DNA of 26,393 nt from an uncultured Dyadobacter sp. (GTDB taxonomy: Bacteria; Bacteroidota; Bacteroidia; Cytophagales; Spirosomataceae): contig CALGRQ010000315.1 in NCBI GenBank assembly GCA_937880795.1, positions 1-26,393 on the forward strand. Direction: 5' to 3'. Positions 1-7,988 of this stretch are shown in pieces. How positions within the stretch are numbered: the stretch's first letter is position 1; each line of letters opens with the position of its first letter. Below the pieces are notes generated by a model, which saw only the letters and a list, made by a program, of their open reading frames with translations, was not told the origin of the DNA and did no database searches. A program made the translations under genes and the position numbers.

Positions 1-544
1 TATAGTTGGATGATCGAAGAGCCGGTTTTGCAGGCAGTTAGACTTGATGCTACCTGTGTTGTCGTTAATCTTTTCAGAATTCCGGGAGCCCCCGAGGTGA
101 CCGATCATTGCATTCAGAATATACTCAAATTAAAACCTCAATGTGATTATTACGGCATGCCGCTGATGGTGGAGCCTCTGGTGTTCAGACCGAATCATGA
201 AGCAGGGGGCTATATGGTGGACGGGAACATTGATTACACCCATGGTTCGTCAGGCCGTAGAGCTGGGGGCTGATCTTATCAAAGCGGATCCTACCGATGA
301 TGTGGAAGAATACCATAAGGTAGTTGAAGTAGCGGGAAGTGTGCCCATTTTGGTACGCGGAGGTGGACGTGCTAGTGACGAAGAGATTATGGATCGTACT
401 TACCGGCTTATGAAGCAGGGTGTTAAAGGGATCGTTTATGGCCGCAATGTAGTTCAACACGCGAATCCGGGTGGTATGACGAAAGCCCTCATGGCTATTG
501 TCCATGATAATGCGGAACCGAAGGATGCTATAAAACTGATCTGA
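1..544 (+). pseudogene. Cgl0159-type (beta/alpha)8 aldolase, left-truncated and frameshifted
   Basis: The open frame already runs at base 1 (frame 1), so the gene starts outside the window. Frame 1 gives an aldolase-like stretch including MVEPLVFRPNHEAGGYMVDG. Homology then jumps to frame 2 near 232-236, continuing with ITPMVRQAVELGADLIKADP, a VRGGGR loop and GIVYGRNV, and stopping at 544. These motifs resemble the Cgl0159 family of DeoC/FbaB-like class I aldolases; the Lys in LIKADP is a candidate Schiff-base residue. Frame 1 without correction ends at 273, losing the second half of the barrel. The shift could be a 2- or 5-base deletion or a 1-base insertion; it could be a true mutation or a sequence error. 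The next gene begins 4 bases downstream, so this was the upstream member of an operon with the oxidoreductase and kinase. Family assignment is from memory of motifs, not a search. Confidence 0.75.
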
Positions 545-548
545 CACT

Positions 549-1685
549 ATGCAGCAAAATATTGTTCAGGTAGGAATTATTGGCGGCGGTTTAATGGGTA
601 AAGAATTAGCCAGTGCGTTGGGAAGATGGTTTGCCTTAAATGATTTTCCTGTGAAAGCGGAGCTGAAAGCGGTTTGTGATTTGGATGTAAACGCGCTACA
701 ATGGTATGAAAAAGTGCCTTCGGTGAAGTTGTATACAACAAACTATAAGGAGCTACTCGCTGACCCAAGTCTGTCTGTTATTTACGTCGCCCTTCCGCAT
801 CACTTGCATAAAAAGTACTATACGGAGGTTCTGGAAGCAGGTAAGGATTTAATCGCCGAAAAACCTTTTGGGATAGACTACCAGTCCGCCAGTGAAATTG
901 CTGAGACTGCAGAGCAACTGGGACGCTTTGTACGTTGCAGTTCCGAAATGCCGTTTTTGCCCGGGGCACAACGTGTTATTCAAGAGGTTCAGTCCGGGCG
1001 TATAGGACGTATTATGGATATCAAAGCCGGTTTTTGTCATTCCAGTGACATGGATCCTATGAAGCCTATCAATTGGAAAAGGAAATCGGAATTTTGCGGA
1101 GAAATAGGGGTGATGGGTGATTTGGGTATGCATGTTTTTCATATTCCATTAAGGATGGGCTGGCTTCCCAAACGGGTTTTTGCACAACTGCAAAAGATTA
1201 TCACCCAGCGGCCCGATGGAAAAGGAGGATGGACCGAATGTGACACCTGGAATAACGCCTCTCTGGCCACTGCGGTGGAAATAGATGGTGAAGAAATTCC
1301 GATGATGTTAGAAATGAAACGACTGGCACCTGGCGAAACCAATTCGTGGTATATAGAAATCTATGGAACAGAAGGTGGGGTGAAGTTTAATACCAAAGAT
1401 ACCAAAGCGTTATGGTTGTTTAACAAAGGGAAGGAGCAGTCGTGGCAACGTATCGATCTGGGCTCTCAGGTTGCGTTCCCAACCATCACCGGATCCATAT
1501 TTGAAGCCGGTTTCGCCGATTGCTTCATGCAAATGCTGGCTGCTTATTTTATGGAAAGAGAAGGATTACTGGAAAACCGCTTTGGCTGTGTAACCCCCGC
1601 AGAGGCAGTAATGAGCCATAAAATTTTTCAAAGTGCCTTGCTTTCTCACCAGAACAAGTCGGTTGTTGAAATTGCATATGATTGA
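549..1685 (+). CDS. Gfo/Idh/MocA family oxidoreductase, cytosolic
   Basis: This 378-residue protein has no signal peptide. It starts with a Rossmann nucleotide-binding loop (GIIGGGLMG, residues 9-17), followed by the family's EKP motif (E104-K105-P106) and a GDLGMH segment (D191, H195) at the place where the family keeps its catalytic Asp/His. Length and layout fit NAD(P)-dependent sugar or inositol dehydrogenases such as IolG, although the substrate cannot be read from the sequence. The ATG lies 4 bases after the stop of the aldolase remnant, and the stop is 3 bases before the kinase start, so the three are almost certainly co-transcribed. Likely role (inference): oxidation of a hydroxyl on a sugar or polyol before phosphorylation and cleavage. 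Confidence 0.9.
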   Translation: MQQNIVQVGIIGGGLMGKELASALGRWFALNDFPVKAELKAVCDLDVNALQWYEKVPSVKLYTTNYKELLADPSLSVIYVALPHHLHKKYYTEVLEAGKDLIAEKPFGIDYQSASEIAETAEQLGRFVRCSSEMPFLPGAQRVIQEVQSGRIGRIMDIKAGFCHSSDMDPMKPINWKRKSEFCGEIGVMGDLGMHVFHIPLRMGWLPKRVFAQLQKIITQRPDGKGGWTECDTWNNASLATAVEIDGEEIPMMLEMKRLAPGETNSWYIEIYGTEGGVKFNTKDTKALWLFNKGKEQSWQRIDLGSQVAFPTITGSIFEAGFADCFMQMLAAYFMEREGLLENRFGCVTPAEAVMSHKIFQSALLSHQNKSVVEIAYD

Positions 1686-1688
1686 TAT

Positions 1689-2723
1689 ATGGGAAATTTT
1701 ATTCGAAGCGGTCTTTTGGCCGGCGGCAACTGGATTGTCGATTTTGTGAAAATCATTCATACCTATCCCCAGGAAAATGCCCTTGCCAATATTCTCAATC
1801 AGGAGGTAGGTAACGGCGGAGCTCCTTTCAACGTATTGAAAGCACTTTTTAAAATGAAAGTAGCTTTCCCTCTGGAAGGCATTGGTAGGGTGGGTGACGA
1901 TGAAACCGGTGCGGAGATCATGACGCAATGCCAAAGCATGCAGATCAATAGCAGCCAATTGAAAGTTTGCGAGGGTATAGACACTTCCTATACGGATGTG
2001 ATGACGGTAGCAGAAACCGGAAAACGTACTTTTTTTCATTATCGTGGTGCCAATGCTTTGCTGGATACCTGCGATTTTGATTTTTCAACCTCCGGTGCTA
2101 AAATTTTCCATTTGGGTTATTTACTCTTGCTGGACAAGCTGGATGAGATTGACGAAAATGGATTAACCGGCGCAGCAAAAGTATTTCGTAAAGCGAAAGA
2201 GGTTGGGCTCATTACTTCCGCTGATGTTGTCAGCGAGCAATCTGAACGGTATACAAGGGTCATACCGGCAGCACTCCCTTTTATCGACTATCTGTTTATC
2301 AATGAACTTGAAGTGCAGTATCTGACAGGTTTAGATCTCACAATGGAATCGGGTGGTATAGCCCTTTCCGTCGGTTTTCGTGCCGCCCGCATAATTCTGG
2401 ATATGGGCGTATTACAATGGGTGGTTATTCATTTTCCTGAGGGCGCACTTGCAGTGAGCAAAGGAGGGGAAGAAGTTTTTCAGCCAGCCGTTCAAATGCC
2501 GGCACATTATATAAAAGGGACTGTGGGGGCCGGAGATGCATTTGCAGCCGGCGTTTTAGCCGGTATACATGACTCGTGGCCTATGCAAAAAAGTTTACGC
2601 TTAGGTGTTTCAGTGGCTGCGCGCAGTCTTTTATGTGCCAATGCGTCGGAGGGCATTGTAGCATTGGAAGAATGCCTTCAATTCGGACAGGAAATGGGAT
2701 ATCGTTCCGAATGTCATGAATGA
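1689..2723 (+). CDS. PfkB-family carbohydrate kinase
   Basis: This 344-residue protein has the ribokinase/PfkB signature VGAGDAFAAGVLAG near its C-terminal third, with D283 as the expected catalytic base in the anion-hole loop, and a G-N-G-G-A-P-x-N segment near residues 40-47 typical of substrate binding. It would phosphorylate a sugar or sugar acid with ATP in the cytoplasm. The ATG follows the oxidoreductase stop by 3 bases. Together with the aldolase remnant and the dehydrogenase it recalls IolC-type kinases paired with a Cgl0159 aldolase in actinobacterial inositol clusters, but the substrate (5-dehydro-2-deoxygluconate, another keto-deoxy acid or a hexose) is unresolved, so no gene symbol is given. 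Confidence 0.88.
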   Translation: MGNFIRSGLLAGGNWIVDFVKIIHTYPQENALANILNQEVGNGGAPFNVLKALFKMKVAFPLEGIGRVGDDETGAEIMTQCQSMQINSSQLKVCEGIDTSYTDVMTVAETGKRTFFHYRGANALLDTCDFDFSTSGAKIFHLGYLLLLDKLDEIDENGLTGAAKVFRKAKEVGLITSADVVSEQSERYTRVIPAALPFIDYLFINELEVQYLTGLDLTMESGGIALSVGFRAARIILDMGVLQWVVIHFPEGALAVSKGGEEVFQPAVQMPAHYIKGTVGAGDAFAAGVLAGIHDSWPMQKSLRLGVSVAARSLLCANASEGIVALEECLQFGQEMGYRSECHE

Positions 2724-2816
2724 TTTTGTTACCCATCGCCAAAGGTAGAGTAGAGATAGGCCGTACTTTTGGAGGATAGTGGCTGTAAAACCTTTTTTAA
2801 GATTTGTTTATACGTT

Positions 2817-5195
2817 ATGAAGTCTGATCAACTGAGCCGGAGGAAATTTTTAACTACCGGAGGAGTAGCCGTGGCAGGAGTTGCCGTCCTTTCTAAATTC
2901 AATCCTACACAGGCTTTTATGCCTGATAAGCAGGTATTAGGTGTATCAACCGATGAGTTTGCCCGGGAGGTTATGCGGGTGTTGCCTGCCGATAAACCAT
3001 TTGGTTACCAACAAAGAATTAAGGAGTCGGCGTTTCATTTGTTGGCAAAGGACCCGTCTGCGAAGTTGAAATCTACGGAGTTCACGCTAGAAGGGGAAGT
3101 TAGGCTTTGCTATTTGGAAGGGAATTCGGATCTGATTCGAACTGCTATTCAGGATTTTCAAGATTATTTAAAACTGTCCATGGAGGTAGAGAGCCACGTC
3201 GATTTACGTAGCTCGTGGAAAGGTATACCCAGAAAAGGTCAAATTATACGGATTGGTACGCGGCATCAACTTCCTGATTATGCAAAAAATCTTACCGGTA
3301 CGAAGAGCTACTCTTTGACCAAAACTCCTCACGAGTTGGTGGTTTGCGGTTATGACGATCGGGGTGTTTTGCACGGATTATACAATTTACAGGCGCGCAT
3401 GAATTTGCGAGAAGGGCCTTTTTTGCCTAAAAACCTCAGTGTGACGAGAAATAGTTTGTATCAGCGACGTATGGTTTTATCCGGACTAGGTTGGATGGAG
3501 TGGCCCGACCAGATTCTGGCGGCCATGGCCCGAAATGGTTATGATGGAATTTTTGCATCTGTATATGCCAATCCTAACGGGGACCGTACCACGCCTGAAA
3601 ACTCTACTGATTTCTATGCACGCCTGATGCATAAAATTCGCAGACAAGATCCTGCGAAAATACACGACCTTATCCAACGAGCTGGTAAATTAGGTATTAG
3701 TGTATATACGCCCATCATCTATCAGTATACCGGAACGGAGGAAAGTGAAAAGGGATTGCGCAAGCTGGTGAAGGATATCCTCCAAGAATTTCCCAAGATT
3801 CGGGGGTATGTATTACTCACGGAAGGATTTTGGTATAAAAAGTGGGGTGGACTACATGGAGCCGATGCTGAGCATGTGATGGATTGGGCCAAAAATTGGA
3901 GTAAAGCCATCGCCATAGTGACGGAGGAATGTCACCGGGTGAATCCGGAAACGGAAATTTTGGCTTGGGAATATAACATTGATTTCCGTCCTGAGAATAC
4001 CAAATTGAAAAAGTATTTCATCGAACAGCTGCCAGCAGGGGCCATTCCGATGCTTACATGGGAAAATGGAAAGGGGTTTGAGCTGGATGGAATGAAGGGT
4101 TATTTGCGTGATTACTCGTTGTCACAGGTGGGGCCGGCAGAGGTGACCATGGCCCAAATGGAAGAAGCGAAGAGCCGATCTATCAAGGTATATTCAAAAG
4201 TGGACACCTTTGCGAGCTGGCAATTTGGTACCATTCCTTATCTGCCTTTTCCTGGTCAGTGGAGAAAACGTTATGATGCATTGGAAGCATATGGAGTGAA
4301 GGGTACTCTTGAAAGTTGGAGTAGCGGTTTCACTCCGAATTTTATTGCAGAAATGCGATATTGGACCTGCTGGGATCAGAGCTTGTCCTTTGATGACCTT
4401 CGGAACGCCATGGCTTCGCGATTGTTCGGTGCGGCACAAGTTGAAAAGGTATTGCAGGCATGGGCTCATTTTGATTCGGCGATTCGTCTGGTGCCGGATA
4501 CAGGTCCCAACATGGGTACCAACAATGCCATCGGCAATCCATTGTTTTTTCAGGAACCACCCGTACGCACGGCTACTTTTCATAAATCATGGAGTGACCA
4601 CGAAGCCTGGATGGGATATTTGGGTGGGGAGCTTAATCCATATTGGCCATTTACGGTTTCCAGAATGGTTTTCTATCCCGATTTTACCAATAAAATAAAT
4701 AGGGCGGAGCAATATGCAAGAGGTGCCACAGGCATAATAGCCGGTAAGGAGGTAGCGCTTTTACCTGTATTTTTGAAATATCTAAAACAAGCAGCAGAAG
4801 AAATGGGCCGTGGATTGGCTTTGTATAGGGAGGCAGCCTTGGAAAGTCCTGATTGGAAAAGAAAGCGGGCGGTTTCGGAAGTGGTGGTGGCGGAGCATTT
4901 GCACCGGATGATGGAAAGTAATATCGCCGTTCTTGAATTTGAAAATTTACGTTTTACGAGAATAAAGGAAAAGGACGTTACCAAAGGCAACCAAATGCTG
5001 GACGAAATGACTGCCATTGTTACCGCAGAAATAGCACGTACGAAACGCTCCCTAATAGCCGTTCAACATGACTCGCGACTCGGCTTTCAATTCGAGCAGG
5101 ACTACGTTTATACGCCATATTCATTAAAGGAAAAATTGGCTCTGTTGGAGGAAACATTGCAGGAACAGTTACCATCGGCGCGGGTTAAAGGCTGA
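2817..5195 (+). CDS. Tat-exported glycoside-hydrolase-like protein, family unassigned
   Basis: The chosen ATG gives 792 residues beginning with a twin-arginine signal (SRRKFLTTGG plus a hydrophobic AGVAVL stretch). An upstream TTG at 2769 would put 16 extra residues before the signal and is less likely. Residues about 60-200 resemble the alpha/beta N-terminal domain found before GH67 and GH20 catalytic barrels, ending in a DDRGVLHGLYNLQ motif. A barrel-like region follows with NGYDGIFASVYANP, LLTEGFW (E336), LAWEYNIDF (E385) and LTWENGKG (E416); these glutamates are candidate catalytic acids. The GH20 Asp-Glu pair is not evident. The C-terminal 200 residues look helical. It probably cleaves a glycoside in the periplasm to feed the upstream catabolic genes, but could be a new or divergent family. 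Product class moderately sure; specificity unknown. Confidence 0.65.
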   Translation: MKSDQLSRRKFLTTGGVAVAGVAVLSKFNPTQAFMPDKQVLGVSTDEFAREVMRVLPADKPFGYQQRIKESAFHLLAKDPSAKLKSTEFTLEGEVRLCYLEGNSDLIRTAIQDFQDYLKLSMEVESHVDLRSSWKGIPRKGQIIRIGTRHQLPDYAKNLTGTKSYSLTKTPHELVVCGYDDRGVLHGLYNLQARMNLREGPFLPKNLSVTRNSLYQRRMVLSGLGWMEWPDQILAAMARNGYDGIFASVYANPNGDRTTPENSTDFYARLMHKIRRQDPAKIHDLIQRAGKLGISVYTPIIYQYTGTEESEKGLRKLVKDILQEFPKIRGYVLLTEGFWYKKWGGLHGADAEHVMDWAKNWSKAIAIVTEECHRVNPETEILAWEYNIDFRPENTKLKKYFIEQLPAGAIPMLTWENGKGFELDGMKGYLRDYSLSQVGPAEVTMAQMEEAKSRSIKVYSKVDTFASWQFGTIPYLPFPGQWRKRYDALEAYGVKGTLESWSSGFTPNFIAEMRYWTCWDQSLSFDDLRNAMASRLFGAAQVEKVLQAWAHFDSAIRLVPDTGPNMGTNNAIGNPLFFQEPPVRTATFHKSWSDHEAWMGYLGGELNPYWPFTVSRMVFYPDFTNKINRAEQYARGATGIIAGKEVALLPVFLKYLKQAAEEMGRGLALYREAALESPDWKRKRAVSEVVVAEHLHRMMESNIAVLEFENLRFTRIKEKDVTKGNQMLDEMTAIVTAEIARTKRSLIAVQHDSRLGFQFEQDYVYTPYSLKEKLALLEETLQEQLPSARVKG

Positions 5196-5324
5196 CCTGG
5201 TTTACGTTGGATTACAATGATTCACATCTATATTTTTAGGTATAAGCGCAGCGGCGATGGAGCGGGAAATATTTTCATGCTATAGAAATAATCCATAAAT
5301 TGTGGAAACATTTCGATTAGAACA

Positions 5325-6185
5325 ATGAAAAAAATTTTGTTTTTGGTCTCTGTAATTCTGCTGTCATGTTCCAAGGATGATCCCAAGTCGGGCTCCGATG
5401 TAAACGTGCCTGTTGGAGATAAAATATATGATCAGGAGGGAGTTACCATTCGTCCGGAAGCGGTAGATTTTGAGGTTGTACAATACAACACCAGAATGGA
5501 CACAACACGGGTAATACCTGATATGGTTCTGAACTGGGGTGTAGCGGTTGCAGAAGGGGATAGCGTGTTGGCAAGCTGGACAGTGCCTCCCACTTTTAAG
5601 TATTCATTGACTATTACGGACTTTGAACCTTCGGTGGAAGGCGTGATTGGTATAGCCCTTGAAAAGAAACAATCGGGTAGACGTTTGGCGCGGGAGCAAA
5701 AGGTAAAAGTGAGCCGTGTGGTCAAAAACTTTGATGTATTTCGGGTGAATTTCGGAATGAGTAAAGACGAAGTAAAAGCCAATGAACTTGCGCGCTTGAT
5801 TACTACCGGCGACAAGTCTAAGGCCTGGTTGGAAAAAACAGCTACCATTGCTTTTGTAGACGCACCCAACGAACCTTATTTAAATGGCTATGAGTTTGAA
5901 AATGGGAAGTTGAAATATATCCATGTGATTCAGAATGCCACAGAGGTTAGTAATACGGACTATATGTCCTCGGATATCAAAGATATGATGATCGCTCTGG
6001 CTAAAAGATATAATGCGCCAGCGCCTGTTTTTGAAGAGAAGAAAATAGGGAACGAAGTGAAGTATAAAACCAATAGTAAAATTAGCTGGGTTGTAAATGG
6101 GCTTAAAGTAACTTACGGTTTAAAAACTTTACCGGTGCAAGGTACTAACCTTAGCTATTATACGCTTACTTACGAAAAGCAATAA
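5325..6185 (+). CDS. Putative lipoprotein of unknown function
   Basis: This 286-residue protein starts with a lipoprotein signal (MKKILFLVSVILLSC, lipidated Cys at 15) followed by SKDDPKSGSD, a hydrophilic linker common in surface-exposed Bacteroidota lipoproteins. Residues about 35-115 have alternating beta-strand character and might form an Ig-like domain. Residues about 130-286 form a second mixed region with KNFDVFRVNFGMSKDEVKANE and a Lys/Tyr-rich end. I do not recognise the family. It lies 129 bases after the glycosidase-like gene and is closed by a strong terminator, so it may be the last gene of that cluster or a single transcription unit. Confidence 0.75.
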   Translation: MKKILFLVSVILLSCSKDDPKSGSDVNVPVGDKIYDQEGVTIRPEAVDFEVVQYNTRMDTTRVIPDMVLNWGVAVAEGDSVLASWTVPPTFKYSLTITDFEPSVEGVIGIALEKKQSGRRLAREQKVKVSRVVKNFDVFRVNFGMSKDEVKANELARLITTGDKSKAWLEKTATIAFVDAPNEPYLNGYEFENGKLKYIHVIQNATEVSNTDYMSSDIKDMMIALAKRYNAPAPVFEEKKIGNEVKYKTNSKISWVVNGLKVTYGLKTLPVQGTNLSYYTLTYEKQ

Positions 6186-6207
6186 AGTGTCGAGGTAGTG
6201 CTTGAAG

Positions 6208-6261
6208 ATGTTTCCTGGTCATGCTCCTTCCGTGGGTTCATAACCAGGAAACATTTTTTTT
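6208..6261 (+). terminator. Rho-independent terminator after the lipoprotein gene
   Basis: A perfect 12-bp inverted repeat (ATGTTTCCTGGT at 6208-6219 and ACCAGGAAACAT at 6243-6254, 23-base loop) is followed by a run of eight T at 6254-6261. It ends rightward transcription just before the convergent rmuC stop. The reverse orientation has no T run, so it acts one way only. Confidence 0.9.
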
Positions 6262-6267
6262 ATCTTT

Positions 6268-7803
6268 TCAATCAATGAGTTTGGTGTTTTCGTCTGTGCT
6301 ACTTACGCCTAAATCAGGTAAGTTTTTCTTCGTTTTTAATCCCAACTCTTTCAGTTTAGTGGCTTGCAATACCAGGTTGTCGTTCCCGACAGATAACTGC
6401 TTATAGGCCTCGCTGTATTTAAATTGGGCTTTTTCCATATGTGCACCCACATCCTTTAAATTGGACACGAAGGCATAGAACTTGTCATATAGTTTCGCTC
6501 CACGTTCTGCGATTTCCAGTGTATTTTGGTTTTGATATTCGCGTTTCCACAGGTCCACAATCAGTTTTAAGGAGGTGATCAGATTGGTAGGACTTAACAA
6601 CAGTATTTTTTTGTCGTATGCGAAATTCCATAGATCCGGATCGCCCTGCAAAGCGGCTATATAAGCAGGTTCGCTGGGAACAAACATCATTACAAAATCC
6701 AGCGACTTGTCATAATCGTCGTAACCTTTTGCGCTCAGGGTGATAATATGGGTTTTAATCGCCTGAATATGTGCATTGAGTTCTTCTTTTTGCTCATCCA
6801 CATCAGTAGCAGCAATAAGTCGCGTAAAAGCGTTGAGCGAGACTTTGGAGTCAATGATCACGTTTCTATTATCCGGATATTTGATAACGGCATCGGGTCT
6901 CATTTTTTTACCTGCTATATCTGAGCGCATCGCAACACCGTCGTCGTCGCGGAGCTCATGCTCCATAAAGTACTCACGACCTTTCACAAGCCCCGATCTT
7001 TCCAAAATACTTTCCAGTATCATTTCACCCCAGCGTCCCTGCGTTTTGGCTTCTCCTTTTAAAGCTTTTGTCAGGTTGCGGGCTTCATCGCTGATGATTC
7101 GATTCAATTCAGCGAGTTTGGATACTTCATTGCCCAGCGAAAACCTTTCCTGCGATTCTTTGATATATACCTCCTCAACCTTGTTTTTAAATTCGGCTAT
7201 GTTTTTACCCAGTGGTTCAAGGATTTGATTCAGATTTGTTTTGTTGAGTTCCGTAAACGAGGCTGTTTTCGTTTCTAAAATTTCATTGGCGATGTTTTTG
7301 AATTCCAGATTGAATTTGTTACTCATTTGCTCCATATCGGCTTTCTGAGTTTCCATTTTTTCAGTCAGGGCGTTATTTTCCGCATAGGCACTAGCGAGCC
7401 GCTGATTGGCGTAATTGAGGTCTTGTAATAAAGTTTCTAGCTCTTTTTTTGCCTTTGCTAAGTCGTTATTTTTTTCGGTTAGCGTTTGTCTTGCTGCTGC
7501 TAAGTTGGCGGTTGTGGTTGACAATTCATCCTGGGTCCACTGTTGGGCAGAACGGTATTTTTGAATTTCAGTTTTTAAAGTTATCGTCTCATCCGATTTC
7601 TCGCGAACTGAATTCTCCAGTACTTGCATTTGTAAAGTACTTCTTGTTTTTAGCTCCCGAAAATCGAGTTCCATAGCATTGGTTCTTCTGCTCAGTTCAT
7701 CTTTTTCATTTTGGATGGTCACATTGGAATTGGCTTTTGCCATAAAGTATCCAATTGCTGCACCGATGATTGCACCCAGTACGAGGCATATAAGTAATTC
7801 CAT
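6268..7803 (-). CDS. rmuC: DNA recombination protein RmuC
   Basis: The ATG at 7803 gives 511 residues. The N-terminus MELLICLVLGAIIGAAIGYFMA is a single membrane anchor. About 150 residues of coiled coil follow (Lys/Glu/Gln-rich, with repeated LTEK and AKAKKELE patterns). The RmuC nuclease-like domain comes next, with GRWGEMILESILERSGL, MRPDAVIKYPDNRNVIIDSK and FVPSEPAYIAAL, all family hallmarks. RmuC proteins are thought to restrain inversions at short repeats and carry a PD-(D/E)XK-like fold. An in-frame TTG at 7851 would add 16 polar residues before the membrane anchor and would start inside the predicted promoter -7 box, so it is rejected. The gene is convergent with the lipoprotein gene and divergent from the oxidoreductase gene. 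Confidence 0.95.
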   Translation of the reverse strand: MELLICLVLGAIIGAAIGYFMAKANSNVTIQNEKDELSRRTNAMELDFRELKTRSTLQMQVLENSVREKSDETITLKTEIQKYRSAQQWTQDELSTTTANLAAARQTLTEKNNDLAKAKKELETLLQDLNYANQRLASAYAENNALTEKMETQKADMEQMSNKFNLEFKNIANEILETKTASFTELNKTNLNQILEPLGKNIAEFKNKVEEVYIKESQERFSLGNEVSKLAELNRIISDEARNLTKALKGEAKTQGRWGEMILESILERSGLVKGREYFMEHELRDDDGVAMRSDIAGKKMRPDAVIKYPDNRNVIIDSKVSLNAFTRLIAATDVDEQKEELNAHIQAIKTHIITLSAKGYDDYDKSLDFVMMFVPSEPAYIAALQGDPDLWNFAYDKKILLLSPTNLITSLKLIVDLWKREYQNQNTLEIAERGAKLYDKFYAFVSNLKDVGAHMEKAQFKYSEAYKQLSVGNDNLVLQATKLKELGLKTKKNLPDLGVSSTDENTKLID

Positions 7804-7848
7804 TGATTTTAGATGTGGTTGTTGAGTCGCCTCATGGTGATATAGGCT

Positions 7849-7879
7849 CAAAGGTACCTGAATTTATATAGTCAGGAAA
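7849..7879 (-). promoter_or_regulatory. Predicted Bacteroidota sigma-ABfr promoter of rmuC
   Basis: On the minus strand, TACCTTTG (7856-7849) exactly matches the Bacteroidota -7 consensus TAnnTTTG. A TTTC at 7879-7876, three of four bases of the -33 TTTG element, lies 19 bases upstream, within the usual spacing. Transcription would start around 7842, leaving a leader of about 40 bases before the rmuC ATG at 7803. Confidence 0.55.
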
Positions 7880-7988
7880 CGATTAAAGGCACATAAAGCT
7901 TGTTAAGCAAAGTACTTTGGTTCATCATGAGTAAAAACGAGCAATACATGCGTTAAGGATTTAACAGCATTACAAACACTAAACTGAA

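Noticed and set aside
197..544. Separate 115-residue gene starting at 197
   Set aside because: Residues before about 236 in this frame do not match the aldolase family, whereas frame 1 does; it is the second half of the frameshifted aldolase, not its own gene.
2769..2816. TTG start extending the glycosidase-like protein
   Set aside because: It would place 16 residues, including two Cys, before the twin-arginine signal; the ATG at 2817 gives a normal signal.
4194..4698. Overlapping open frames on both strands inside the glycosidase-like gene
   Set aside because: The frame of the 792-residue protein runs through the whole stretch with family-like motifs; the others show no domain.
5432..5869. 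145-residue antisense open frame inside the lipoprotein gene
   Set aside because: Shadow of the real gene; low-complexity Ser/Thr-rich translation with no motif and no promoter.
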